NCBI RefSeq assembly: GCF_900188345.1
Contig: NZ_FZOD01000038.1
Location: 28,312 to 92,311 of the forward strand
Length of the DNA: 64,000 bases
Origin: Streptosporangium subroseum
GTDB lineage: Bacteria; Actinomycetota; Actinomycetes; Streptosporangiales; Streptosporangiaceae
Direction: 5' to 3'
A model generated the notes under the pieces. The model had not been told where the DNA came from. It did not search any database and worked only from the letters and a program-made list of their open reading frames with translations. Both the position numbers and the translations under genes were made by a program. Shown here piece after piece: positions 7,461-15,996 of the stretch. Positions within the stretch are counted from its first letter, which is position 1. Each line of letters begins with the position of its first letter.

Positions 7461-8351
7461 TCAGGGGCTCTGCCTCGGCGGTTGTTCTGAGCGGGCCGAG
7501 GTCGCCAGTGTCGTCAGCAGGGCGGCGGTGGCCGGGGGATCCGGCGGCTCGCCGTAGGTGGCGGCGTAGACGTGCCGGATCGAGCCGGGGATCTCGGCCG
7601 CATTGACCTTCGGGTGGTGGTGCGCCCGCAGGGCGAGGCCGGGCAGGGCCGTCACCCCCATCCCGGCGGCGACCAGGGCCTGGACGGCGATGATGTCGTC
7701 GGTGGTGAAGGCGATCTCCGGTTCGAAGCCCACGTCGGCGCAGAGGTCGAGCAGGTGGCTCCGGCACCGTTCGCACCCCCCGATCCACCGGGAGTTCCGG
7801 TGGGAGAACAGGTCGCCGGTCCTTCCCGCGGTGACCAGGTAGCTGGGGTCGTCCAGCAGGTGGGCCAGGCGGATGCCGTCGTCCTCCGGGTCGGTGTTGT
7901 CGTAGCGGAAGATGACCGCCACGTCCACGTAGCCCGCGCGGAGCATGCGCAGGGCGTCGGGCGGCTCGGTCTCGGTCAGCCGCAGCTCCAGGCCGGGGTG
8001 TTCCCGGGCGAGCAGGGCGGCGGCCCTGGGCACGAACGTGCCGAGGGCGGAGGGAAAGGCCGCCAGCCTGACCCGGCCCGCGCGCAGGCCCACGTGCGCC
8101 GACAGCTCGGAGGCCGCGGAGTCGATGCGGCCGATGATCTCGGTGGCCCGCTCGGCCAGCATCTGGCCCGCCTCGGTCAGCCGGATGCCCCGGCCGGCCT
8201 TCTGGATCAGCTTGGCCCCGGTCTCGACTTCGAGCTTGGTGAGGTGATGGCTGACCGAGGGCTGCGAGTAGTGCAGTTCCCTTGCCGCCGCGGTGACCGA
8301 TCCGGTCCGGGCCACGGCGGCGAGTACGCGGAGCCGTGTGACATCGAGCAT
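7461..8351 (-). CDS. LysR-family transcriptional regulator
   Basis: 296 residues. The N-terminal winged HTH is clear (LDVTRLRVLAAVARTGSVTA, AARELHYSQPSVSHHLTKLE), followed by a periplasmic-binding-like effector domain (LRLTETEPPDALRMLRAGYV, then DVAVIFRYD). It is divergent from the cupin gene at 8426 with 74 bp between them, the classic LysR arrangement for controlling the divergent neighbour. The spacer carries two ATGGGT direct repeats that could be part of its binding site. Confidence 0.9.
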   Translation of the reverse strand: MLDVTRLRVLAAVARTGSVTAAARELHYSQPSVSHHLTKLEVETGAKLIQKAGRGIRLTEAGQMLAERATEIIGRIDSAASELSAHVGLRAGRVRLAAFPSALGTFVPRAAALLAREHPGLELRLTETEPPDALRMLRAGYVDVAVIFRYDNTDPEDDGIRLAHLLDDPSYLVTAGRTGDLFSHRNSRWIGGCERCRSHLLDLCADVGFEPEIAFTTDDIIAVQALVAAGMGVTALPGLALRAHHHPKVNAAEIPGSIRHVYAATYGEPPDPPATAALLTTLATSARSEQPPRQSP

Positions 8352-8425
8352 CCATCAATTTTATCTATGGGTAACCAGAAAGATAGGCATTAGACCTTAT
8401 GGGTCACTCGGCGCATTCTTGAATT
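8352..8425. promoter_or_regulatory. Divergent LysR/cupin promoter region
   Basis: The 74-bp gap is AT-rich for this genome. It has ATGGGT at about 8369 and again at about 8410, and a near-palindrome ATAGGCATTAGACCTTAT around 8385-8402. These fit a LysR regulatory and activation site pair, but no expression evidence is available. Confidence 0.4.
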
Positions 8426-8950
8426 ATGGAAATCATGACACTCGCCCGTCCCGGCCTATCAGAGCTGGTCACGGCGGTTCGAGGGGTCACCCATCGGTAC
8501 GCCGACCCCAGGACGACGGTTTTCGCCGTGGCCGACGTGTTGCGTGAGCACCTGCCCTCTCCCGAGATCCTCACCGAGGCGGAACGGGCCGGAGACGCCG
8601 CCGGCTACGTGGGCCACACCCTGTACACCGAGGACGCCTTCTCGATCATGGCCGTGGTCTGGCTGCCGGGCCAGGAGACGGCGATCCACGACCACATCGC
8701 CTGGTGCGCGTTCGGGGTCCTGCAGGGCGCCGAGTACGAGACGCTCTATCGTTTCGACGGCGACCATCTGACCGAGATCGGCCGGTCGGCCAACCAGATG
8801 GGTCACGTCAGCGGCTTCGCCCCGCCCGGTGACATCCACAGGGTTCGCAACATCGGCGAGGAGACCGCGATCTCTCTCCACGTCTACGGTGCGGACCTCA
8901 GCGCCACTCCCACCAGCGTCCGCCACATCTACGACCTGCCCGTTCGCTGA
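8426..8950 (+). CDS. Cysteine-dioxygenase-like cupin
   Basis: 174 residues. The metal-binding cupin motif is seen as ETAIHDHIAWCAFGVLQG (His near residues 88 and 90) and GDIHRVRN (His near 137), the spacing expected of cysteine dioxygenase and related thiol dioxygenases. It would oxidise cysteine or a related thiol with O2 and ferrous iron. The divergent LysR gene is probably its regulator. Start ATG 8426 is used; ATG 8435 is an alternative. The substrate is not established. Confidence 0.8.
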   Translation: MEIMTLARPGLSELVTAVRGVTHRYADPRTTVFAVADVLREHLPSPEILTEAERAGDAAGYVGHTLYTEDAFSIMAVVWLPGQETAIHDHIAWCAFGVLQGAEYETLYRFDGDHLTEIGRSANQMGHVSGFAPPGDIHRVRNIGEETAISLHVYGADLSATPTSVRHIYDLPVR

Positions 8951-8974
8951 GATCCACTCCGCCGTACGGCCGGG

Positions 8975-9721
8975 TCAGCTTTCGACTTCCGGCTTCTTGT
9001 TCAGGCCGAGGCTGTCCCTGATGGCCTCCAGGCGGGCGGCGCCCTCGACGTCGATGGAGGCGCGTTCGACCTCGATCATCCGGGCCTCCACGGAGTTGGA
9101 GGTCAGTTCGGCCTCGCCGAGGGAGCGGGCGTAACGCTTCTCGATCTTCTCGCGGACCGCGTCCATGGTCGGGGTGTCCCCGGCGGGGGCGAGGCCGGAC
9201 AGGTCGCCCATGGCCTTGTTGAGCTGCTCCTGCATCTTGGCCTGGTCGAGCTGGGAGAGCAGGCGCATCCGCTCGGCGATCTTCTTCTGCAGGGCCATGG
9301 CGTTGTTCTCGACCGCCGCACGGGCCTGGCCGGAGGCCTGGGCGGCCCGTTCGTGCATCAGCTGGGCGTCCTGCATGGCGGTCTCGGCCGCCACCAGCCG
9401 GGAGGCGAAGGCGCGGGCCGAGTCCTCGTACGACAGCGCCTTGCGCTCGTCACCCGCGGCCCTCGACTGCTCGGCCAGCAGGATCGCCTGGCGGGCGTTG
9501 GCCTGGAGCTTCCCGGTCTCCTCCAGCGAACGGGCGAGCCTCATCTCCAGCTCGCGCTCGTTGCCGATGACCGCGGCGGCCTGCTGGGTCAGCCGCTGGT
9601 GCTGTTCCTTCGCCTCCTGGATCGCCTGCTCGATCTGGATCCGGGGGTCGGACAGCTCGTCCAGCCGGCCGGACAGGGCGAAGACCATATAGCGCCAGGC
9701 GCGGCGGATGACTCTGAACAT
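8975..9721 (-). CDS. pspA: PspA/IM30-family membrane stress protein
   Basis: 248 residues, almost entirely alpha-helical coiled coil. It starts MFRVIRRAWRYMVFALSGRL with the amphipathic membrane-binding helix expected of PspA, and continues through the conserved IEQAIQEAKEQHQRLTQQAA region. ATG 9721 is preceded by AAGGAG; the longer frame to 9796 is excluded because it overlaps the upstream gene. PspA oligomers support damaged inner membranes. It is the last gene of a four-gene operon with two extracytoplasmic VWA proteins, so it probably answers envelope stress sensed by them. Confidence 0.88.
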   Translation of the reverse strand: MFRVIRRAWRYMVFALSGRLDELSDPRIQIEQAIQEAKEQHQRLTQQAAAVIGNERELEMRLARSLEETGKLQANARQAILLAEQSRAAGDERKALSYEDSARAFASRLVAAETAMQDAQLMHERAAQASGQARAAVENNAMALQKKIAERMRLLSQLDQAKMQEQLNKAMGDLSGLAPAGDTPTMDAVREKIEKRYARSLGEAELTSNSVEARMIEVERASIDVEGAARLEAIRDSLGLNKKPEVES

Positions 9722-9731
9722 GGGGGGCTCC

Positions 9732-10466
9732 TTATCGATCCAGCGCGTCGCGCGTGATCTGTTCGGTTTCGTGCAGGCCCTGGCGTACTCCCTCAAGGGC
9801 GTCGGCGAGCTCGTCCAGCGCCCGGGTCGGCTCCAGCGCTCCGGTCGCCGACATCGCCGACAGCTCCACCACGCGGGCGAGGAGCTCCTCGATGCTGATC
9901 GTGCTGGCCTCCATGCGGGCGAGCACCTGCTCGCGGGTCCCGGAGAGCCGGTCGACCACGGCCTGCTGGGAGGCCAGCGAGGCGAGGGCGCGGTCGATGT
10001 CCTGGACCAGCCCTTCCTTGGCGTTCTTCCTGGATCGGACCAGCCGCGCGTGCTCCTGCTTGAGCTTGTCGAGGTCGAACCTGGCGAGCGCCGTGCCGGT
10101 GAGCGAGGCCTGCTCGGCCAGCCGTTCCAGCGTGGCCATCGAGTCGTTCACCTGGGGCCGCATGAGCGCGATCCGCTCGGCCAGCGGGCCGCGTCTCATC
10201 GAGGAGCTCAGCTCGTCCAGGCCGTGCGCGGCCGAGCCGGCCCGCCCGAGCCAGTAGGCCTCCTGGCTCTGCGGGGTGACGACCAGCGCGGCGCGTTCCT
10301 CGTCCCGCCCCTGGACGGAGGCGATCCCCGCTTTCGCCAGCCAGACGGCGACCCCGACGAACCCGGCGGCGGCCGGGTGCACGCTGACGGCCCACGCGGC
10401 GCCGGCGGCGGTCGCACCGAGCAGCAGGCCCCACGCGTCTTTCAGTTCCTCAACGAAGCGAGTCAT
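9732..10466 (-). CDS. Coiled-coil membrane protein of the PspA/VWA operon
   Basis: 244 residues. A hydrophobic stretch lies at about 15-45 (GLLLGATAAGAAWAVSV, FVGVAVWLAKAGIAS), followed by long heptad-rich helices (DLDKLKQEHARLVRSRKNAK, LEGVRQGLHETEQITRDAL). No enzyme motif is seen. It begins one base inside the stop of the upstream VWA gene (TGATG) and ends 10 bp before pspA. A cytoplasmic coiled-coil partner connecting membrane VWA proteins to PspA is a reasonable inference. I do not recognise a named family. Confidence 0.75.
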   Translation of the reverse strand: MTRFVEELKDAWGLLLGATAAGAAWAVSVHPAAAGFVGVAVWLAKAGIASVQGRDEERAALVVTPQSQEAYWLGRAGSAAHGLDELSSSMRRGPLAERIALMRPQVNDSMATLERLAEQASLTGTALARFDLDKLKQEHARLVRSRKNAKEGLVQDIDRALASLASQQAVVDRLSGTREQVLARMEASTISIEELLARVVELSAMSATGALEPTRALDELADALEGVRQGLHETEQITRDALDR

Positions 10467-12289
10467 CAGAAGTTGGATATCACCGCGGTGAACACCTGGT
10501 CGATACTGCCAGGTTTGCGGGAGTCGTAGGCTGCCGCGCTGGTCGCCTCGGAGATCTGCGTGAGCACACCGAGATCGGCGTCCGCGCCGTAGGCGATCGT
10601 GAACAGCCGGACCGAATCCTGACCGGTCTCGGTGCGCAGGTCGGGGAGCAGGTTCTCCAGCGAGATGCTGTCGATGTCCTCGTTCTTGCCGTCGGTGAGG
10701 AAGACCACCGCGTTGATCGCGTCATCGTTGTGCAGCTCGCGCACGTGCTTGTAGGCGGCGAGCGCGGTGTCGTAGAGGCCGGTCCCGCCGTCGGGGGTCA
10801 GGCCCTCCAGCCGGGTCCGCAGGTTTTTGCGCTGGGCGCCGTTCACGGTGGACAGCGGGGACAGCTCCAGATAGTCCTTGTCGCCGTCGCGCGCCGTCGA
10901 GAACATCCACAGCCCCACCTTGTCGTGCGGGCCGAACTGGGGCAGCGCGTTGATCGCCGCCTGCTTGGCCAGTTCCAGCTTGTTCTTTCCCGTGTCGGGC
11001 ACGGGGGCGCCCATCGAGCCCGAGACGTCGATGACCATGAGCACGTTCGCGGGCTTGCGCAGGTCGGCCCAGCTGGAGAGCACCTTGTCGAGCACGTTCG
11101 GGGCGGGCGGGCTGAGCGTCGTCTTGGGCTCGCCGGGCAGCAGGCCGTTCTCCTGAGTGATCAGCTTGCCGGCCTTGCCCTCGTACGACCGGAAGGCGAA
11201 CTCGGCGAACCGCTCCTGCTGCTCCGGGGCCTGCAGATGGGCCAGGAAGTCGGCCGCCACCTGGCGCTTGGCCTCGTCCACCCACGGCTCGGTCAGCACC
11301 GCGTAGGGGTTGTCGGAGTAGAGGGTGCCCTCCTTGGGATAGATCGCCGCCAGCGGCACCTTGGGCTTGTCGTGCTTGCCCAGCGTCTTGGGGTCGCCGG
11401 TCGGGTTGCCCTGGTTGTAGTCCCAGACCGACTTCTCCTCCACGGCCACCGCGGAGATGTAGCTGAGGCCCGCCCCCGCGTCGTCCGCCCGCTGCAGGTT
11501 GGACAGGAACGTCAGCGTCGTGTCTCCGTAGTGCACGATCGAGCGTTCCACGCCCTGCACGAAGTTTCTGGCCTTGGAGTCGGCCACGTTCTTCTCCGAC
11601 AGGTCGCCGGACAGGCCGGTCGCCGCGAAGTAGGCGCCGACGGTGGCGTTCAGGCCGCTGGTGGAGAAGTTGGGGTTGGTCTTGCCCAGCCGGAAATCTC
11701 CCCACTCGGGATGACCGTGCTTGGCCCAGGAGTCGGTGGAGAGCTGCAGCAGGTCGGACCAGCCGAGCTTCTTGCCCGGCCAGCCCAGTGCCTTGGCCAT
11801 CGGCATGGGCATCGCGATGACCAGCGGCGTCTTGGCGATCGACGGGTTGTCGGCAGCGACGACGGAGGCCTTGTCGGTTCCCGAGATGCGCTGCTGGAGC
11901 AGGGTGATCCAGCCGTTGCTCGCGGGGGACCAGACGTCGGGCTGCGGGCCGTCCTGGCGCTCGTCCCAGCCCCGGGCCAGCGCCTGCATCGCGCCACCGC
12001 TGGCCTTGGTCTCAATGATCACGTCGGCGCAGCGCCCGCCGACCTTCTTGCCGTTGTAGCCGGAGGCGATGCTCCGCAGCAGCTCGGCCTTCTCCGACGA
12101 CGCGGCCACGGTCAGGGTGATCCCGTTGCCGTCGCACGCCTTGACCTGCTCGGACCCCTGAAGCTTGGCGGGATCCGTGTCCGCGCCCGCGCTGAAGAAT
12201 ATCCGCAGGCCGACGATCAGAGCTCCGGCGAGAATGATCGCGATGATGAATGGAGCATAGTTCCTGCGTCGGTGCGGCGTCTGGTACAA
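10466..12289 (-). CDS. Membrane-anchored solute-binding and VWA domain protein, paralogue 2
   Basis: 607 residues. A basic N-terminus and one membrane span (YAPFIIAIILAGALIVGLRI) anchor it outside the membrane. Residues about 45-400 are a type 2 periplasmic-binding fold (ITLTVAASSEKAELLRSIAS, KTNPNFSTSGLNATVGAYFA). From about 410 a von Willebrand A domain begins with an intact MIDAS (VIDVSGSMG near 418, then FLTDGKNED). TTG 12289 has AGGAGG 5 bases upstream. It is similar along its whole length to the next upstream gene, a tandem duplication. The likely role is binding an extracellular ligand or partner and signalling to the PspA machinery. Confidence 0.85.
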   Translation of the reverse strand: MYQTPHRRRNYAPFIIAIILAGALIVGLRIFFSAGADTDPAKLQGSEQVKACDGNGITLTVAASSEKAELLRSIASGYNGKKVGGRCADVIIETKASGGAMQALARGWDERQDGPQPDVWSPASNGWITLLQQRISGTDKASVVAADNPSIAKTPLVIAMPMPMAKALGWPGKKLGWSDLLQLSTDSWAKHGHPEWGDFRLGKTNPNFSTSGLNATVGAYFAATGLSGDLSEKNVADSKARNFVQGVERSIVHYGDTTLTFLSNLQRADDAGAGLSYISAVAVEEKSVWDYNQGNPTGDPKTLGKHDKPKVPLAAIYPKEGTLYSDNPYAVLTEPWVDEAKRQVAADFLAHLQAPEQQERFAEFAFRSYEGKAGKLITQENGLLPGEPKTTLSPPAPNVLDKVLSSWADLRKPANVLMVIDVSGSMGAPVPDTGKNKLELAKQAAINALPQFGPHDKVGLWMFSTARDGDKDYLELSPLSTVNGAQRKNLRTRLEGLTPDGGTGLYDTALAAYKHVRELHNDDAINAVVFLTDGKNEDIDSISLENLLPDLRTETGQDSVRLFTIAYGADADLGVLTQISEATSAAAYDSRKPGSIDQVFTAVISNF

Positions 12290-12352
12290 CCCGGCCTCCT
12301 GGTTGTGTCGGTACTTATCCGACGAATGAGCCGTCGCCAGAGTTCGTCGCGA

Positions 12353-14149
12353 TTAAAAATTAGAAATGACACTGGTAAAAACCTGGTCAATAGTGTCAGC
12401 TCGCGAGGAGTCGTAGGCGGCTCCGTCGGTGGCCTCGGCGATCTGCCTGAGCACTCCCTGGTCCGCGCCCTCGCCGTACCCGATGGTGAACAGGCGCACG
12501 TCCGGGTTGAGTTTGCCGAGCAGGTTGTCCAGGTCGCTGCCGCCGGTCTTCTCGTTCTTGCCGTCGGTCAGGAAGACCACCGCGTTGATCGCTCCGGTGT
12601 CCTTGGCCCCGCGCATCCGTTCGACGGCCGCGAGCGTGGTGTCGTAGAGCCCGGTGCCGCCCCCGGCGGTCAGCCCTTCCAGCTGTTTGCGGAGCTCGGG
12701 GCCGGTCTTCGACACGGAGTCGATCGGGACCAGCTCCAGATAGTCCTTCGCGCCGTCCTGCCTCGTGGAGAAGGCCCACAGGCCGACCTTGTCGTCCCCG
12801 CGGAACTGCGGCAGCGCGTTGACCGCCGCCTTCTTGGCCAGCTCCAGGCGGCTCTCGCCGGTGCCCGAGGCCTCCTCCTCCATCGAGCCGGACTTGTCCA
12901 CCACGATCAGCACGTTGGCCCGCTTGCGCAGCTCCGACCAGCTCGCCAGGACCTTGTCCAGGACGGCCGGGGTGGGCGGGCTGAGGGCGGTGATCTTCGC
13001 GCCGGGGTCGACGCCGTTCTTCTCGACGGCCTGGGGGCCCGGCTTGCCGTCGAAGGAGCGGTAGCCGTACGACTGGAACTTCGCCTGCACCGGCGGGCTG
13101 TGCAGGTAGGTCAGGAAGTCGTCGGCGACGGCCTTCTTGGCCGCGTCCATCCAGGTCAGCGGGACGTAGGGATGGTCGGAGAAGAGCGTGCCCTCCTTGG
13201 GGTTGACCGCCACCAGCGGGGTGCGAGGCGGCGCGTGTCTGCCCAGGGTGGCAGGGTCGCCCGAGGGATTGCCCCGGTTGTAGTCGGTGACCGAGTTCTC
13301 CTCGACGGTGATCGCGGAGATGTAGGCCATCGACTCGCCGCGGTCGTCCGCGCGGAGCAGGTTCCCCAGGAACGTCATCGAGATGTCGCCGTAGTGCACG
13401 ATCGACTGCTCGACGCCCCCGACGAAACTCCTCGTCTTCGCGTCGGCCACGTCACGCGCCGTCAGGTCGGAGGTGGTGCCGGTGGCGGCGAAGTAGGCGC
13501 CGATGGTGGCGTTCAGGCCGCTGGTGGAGAAGTTGGGGTTGGTCTTGCCCAGCTTGAACTGGCCCCACTCGGGATGGTCGTACTTCGCCCAGCCCTTCGG
13601 ATCCGCCGCCAGTTCGGCCAGCTCCGACCAGCCGATGGCCTTGCCCGGCCAGCCCAGGGCCTCCGCCATCGGTTTGGGCATCGCGAAGACCAGGGGCGCG
13701 GTCACGATCGGGACCGGTTTGCCGTCGGCGACCGGCACGGTGCCGTCGACACCTCCCGCCTGCTGGCGCAGAAGCGTCACCCACGCCGAGGCGGCCGGGG
13801 ACCAGACGTCGGGCCGCGCGCCGTCGGACTGCTCGTTCCAGCCCTTGGCCAGTGCCCGCATCGCGGTGCCCGAGTTGGCCTCGTCGATGACCACGTCGGC
13901 GCAGCGCCCGGCCACGGCCCGCCCGCTGTACTCCTTGGCGACCTCGCGCAGGATCCCGATCTTGTCCTGGGAGGACGCCACCCTGATCTTCGTCGACTCG
14001 CCCGAGCAGGCACTCGGCTCGCTCTCCGCGCCGTTCTCCGTACCGCTGCTGAAGAACCAGCGCAGTCCGGCGATCAGCGCGATGGCGAGCACCACGGCCA
14101 GCAGGTACGGCAGGATGCGTCGGCGAGGTCGTGCGGGGGGATAGACCAC
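12353..14149 (-). CDS. Membrane-anchored solute-binding and VWA domain protein, paralogue 1
   Basis: 598 residues, first gene of the operon, with the same architecture as its downstream paralogue: Arg-rich cytoplasmic start (RPRRRILPYLLAVVLAIALI), one span, solute-binding domain (KTNPNFSTSGLNATIGAYFA), and a C-terminal VWA domain with MIDAS VVDKSGSME near residue 415 and FLTDGKNE. The paralogues have diverged in the ligand-domain loops while keeping both metal-site motifs. GTG 14149 has no obvious ribosome site, so a leaderless transcript or a nearby alternative start is possible. The downstream paralogue follows after 63 bp. Confidence 0.85.
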   Translation of the reverse strand: MVYPPARPRRRILPYLLAVVLAIALIAGLRWFFSSGTENGAESEPSACSGESTKIRVASSQDKIGILREVAKEYSGRAVAGRCADVVIDEANSGTAMRALAKGWNEQSDGARPDVWSPAASAWVTLLRQQAGGVDGTVPVADGKPVPIVTAPLVFAMPKPMAEALGWPGKAIGWSELAELAADPKGWAKYDHPEWGQFKLGKTNPNFSTSGLNATIGAYFAATGTTSDLTARDVADAKTRSFVGGVEQSIVHYGDISMTFLGNLLRADDRGESMAYISAITVEENSVTDYNRGNPSGDPATLGRHAPPRTPLVAVNPKEGTLFSDHPYVPLTWMDAAKKAVADDFLTYLHSPPVQAKFQSYGYRSFDGKPGPQAVEKNGVDPGAKITALSPPTPAVLDKVLASWSELRKRANVLIVVDKSGSMEEEASGTGESRLELAKKAAVNALPQFRGDDKVGLWAFSTRQDGAKDYLELVPIDSVSKTGPELRKQLEGLTAGGGTGLYDTTLAAVERMRGAKDTGAINAVVFLTDGKNEKTGGSDLDNLLGKLNPDVRLFTIGYGEGADQGVLRQIAEATDGAAYDSSRADTIDQVFTSVISNF

Positions 14150-14277
14150 TGAATGATCGTAGGAAGAAACGTTTTACCTGGAAAGAGCAGTACGCCGCCG
14201 GGTTGGCCGACGCATCATGACAAAACGGCTGTTATCGGGTGCCGACTATGCGCATCCCGGTTCCGCGCCCGTGGAAG

Positions 14278-14321
14278 AGCGGAAGGGCCTCACCCCGTCT
14301 GACGGGTGAGGCCCTTCCGCT
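14278..14321 (-). terminator. Hairpin terminator after the M20 dipeptidase
   Basis: AGCGGAAGGGCCTCACC pairs with GGTGAGGCCCTTCCGCT (17 bp, no mismatch) around a short C/G-rich loop. It starts 32 bases beyond the dipeptidase stop. There is no U tract, as is usual in high-GC actinobacteria. Confidence 0.8.
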
Positions 14322-14352
14322 GAGTCCGAGCCGGCCTTGCCCGGCCTTCTCG

Positions 14353-15699
14353 CTAGATCGCCGTGGAGCCGTACTCCTGGAGGAAGAGCGCCTCCGTGGT
14401 GGCCGTACGGCGGAGCTCCTCGAGGTTCACCCGCTCGTTGGGCGCGTGGATCGCCGCGTCGTCGTCCTCGGCGCCGAAGAGCAGGATCGTGGCGGCGGGG
14501 AACTGCTTGACGAACGTGGAGACCAGCGGGATCGAGCCGCCCGCGCCGACGTCACGCGGCGGGCGGCCGTAGGCGCGCTCCATCGCCCGGTTGAGCGCCG
14601 TACGGGCCGCGCCACCGGTGTCGGCGAGGTAGCCGGTGCCCAGCGTGTAGTCGCTGACGCTGACCTGGGCGCCCCAGGGGGCGACCTGGTGGAGAAAGTC
14701 GACCACGGCGTTCACGGTCGTCTTCGGGTCGCCCGCCGGAGGAACGCGCACGGTCACCCGGGCGCGTGCGACCGCCTGGACCGCGTTGATGGCGCCCGAG
14801 ACCGTCGGCACGTCCAGGCCGGTGACCGTGATGGCGTAGGAGGCCCACAGCCGGTCGGCCAGCGAACCGGAGCCGACCAGGGAGACGTCGTTCAGCACGC
14901 CCGCCGTGGCTCGGAAGTCCTCCTCCGAGGGGCCGGAGCCCAGGAAGTTGCCGCGCGGCAGGCCGGGGACGCGGATGTCACCGTGATCGTCGTGCAGGGC
15001 GGCCAGCATCCGGATCAGCGCCGCGAGCGCGTCCGGGGCGGCGCCGCCGAACGAGCCGCTGTGCAGCGACTCCTTCAGGGTGCGCACCTCGACGGTGAAG
15101 GCGCCCATGCCGCGCAGCGAGGTGGTGACCGACGGGTCGCCCACCCGCGGGTTGCCGGTGTCGGCGACCACGATCGCGTCGGCGCGGACCAGTTCGGGGT
15201 TCTGGGCGACGAAGGCCTCAAGGCGTTCGCCGGCGTACTCCTCCTGGCCCTCGATGATGACCTTGACACCCACCGGGAAGCGGCCCCGGAAGGCGCGGAG
15301 CGCGGCGACGTGGGAGATGACGCCCGACTTGTCGTCGGCCACGCCGCGGCCGTAGATCGAACCGTCGATCTCCGTCGGCTCGAAGGCCGGGGTGCGCCAC
15401 AGCGCGGGGTCGCCCGGAGGCTGCACGTCATAGTGCGCGTAGAGCAGCACCGTCGGTGCGCCGGGCGGGGCGGGGGCCTCGGCGTAGACGGCGGGGAAGC
15501 TGCCCTCCACCGGAATCTGCCGCACGTGCGGCAGACCCGCGCTGCGAAGCAGGTCCTCGGTCATGGCCGCGGCGGCGTACACCGCCTCCTCGGGATGGCC
15601 GGGAAAGGCTATCGAGGGGATGGAGGCAAGCCGCTTGAGGTCTTGGATCGCCTGGGGCATACCGGCGGCGACGGCGCCTTCGAGCTCATCGGGAGTCAC
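14353..15699 (-). CDS. M20-family metallo-dipeptidase
   Basis: 448 residues, cytoplasmic, no signal peptide. The zinc ligands of M20 peptidases are visible in order: VLLYAHYDVQP (His89), GRGVADDKSG (Asp122 region), IIEGQEEYAG (Glu153/154 region), VVADTGNP, and AIHAPNERV near the C-terminus. A lid/dimerisation domain (SLHSGSFGGAAPDALAAL) sits in the middle. It would hydrolyse dipeptides or related amides. It is transcribed away from the aminotransferase gene at 15997; the 300-bp gap holds both promoters. Confidence 0.92.
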   Translation of the reverse strand: MTPDELEGAVAAGMPQAIQDLKRLASIPSIAFPGHPEEAVYAAAAMTEDLLRSAGLPHVRQIPVEGSFPAVYAEAPAPPGAPTVLLYAHYDVQPPGDPALWRTPAFEPTEIDGSIYGRGVADDKSGVISHVAALRAFRGRFPVGVKVIIEGQEEYAGERLEAFVAQNPELVRADAIVVADTGNPRVGDPSVTTSLRGMGAFTVEVRTLKESLHSGSFGGAAPDALAALIRMLAALHDDHGDIRVPGLPRGNFLGSGPSEEDFRATAGVLNDVSLVGSGSLADRLWASYAITVTGLDVPTVSGAINAVQAVARARVTVRVPPAGDPKTTVNAVVDFLHQVAPWGAQVSVSDYTLGTGYLADTGGAARTALNRAMERAYGRPPRDVGAGGSIPLVSTFVKQFPAATILLFGAEDDDAAIHAPNERVNLEELRRTATTEALFLQEYGSTAI

Positions 15700-15996
15700 G
15701 TCTTTCCCCGTATCTCAATATCTGGTGTGTCCGATCGGATCACAACCGGTGGGAGGGCTGGGTGGGTGTTGTGCGCGGTGCGCTGCGCCTGATTCCAGCA
15801 CACCGCGATTCCATCGCGCGAAACCGGGGGTCATATGATCTGGACACTCCTGAAATTTGATCGCGGATTTCGTTGTTGTTACACGAGGGATTTGCGGATT
15901 CCGGAGTTCTTGCACTCTGGTGCCACGTTTTCACTTGGCAAGGGCTGTTTTGGCATGCAGACTGTTGGGAGCCCAGCTCAACGAGGGAAGATTGTG

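Noticed and set aside
7096..8358. 420-codon minus-strand frame over the LysR gene
   Set aside because: It runs out of frame over the LysR gene, which has a clear HTH and effector domain. The translation is Arg/Pro-rich with no motif.
10730..14152. Very long open frame on the + strand (1140 codons) opposite the VWA operon
   Set aside because: It mirrors two genes with clear domains on the minus strand. Its Gly/Arg/Val/His-rich translation is typical of the antisense frame of high-GC genes, and it has no motif or ribosome site.
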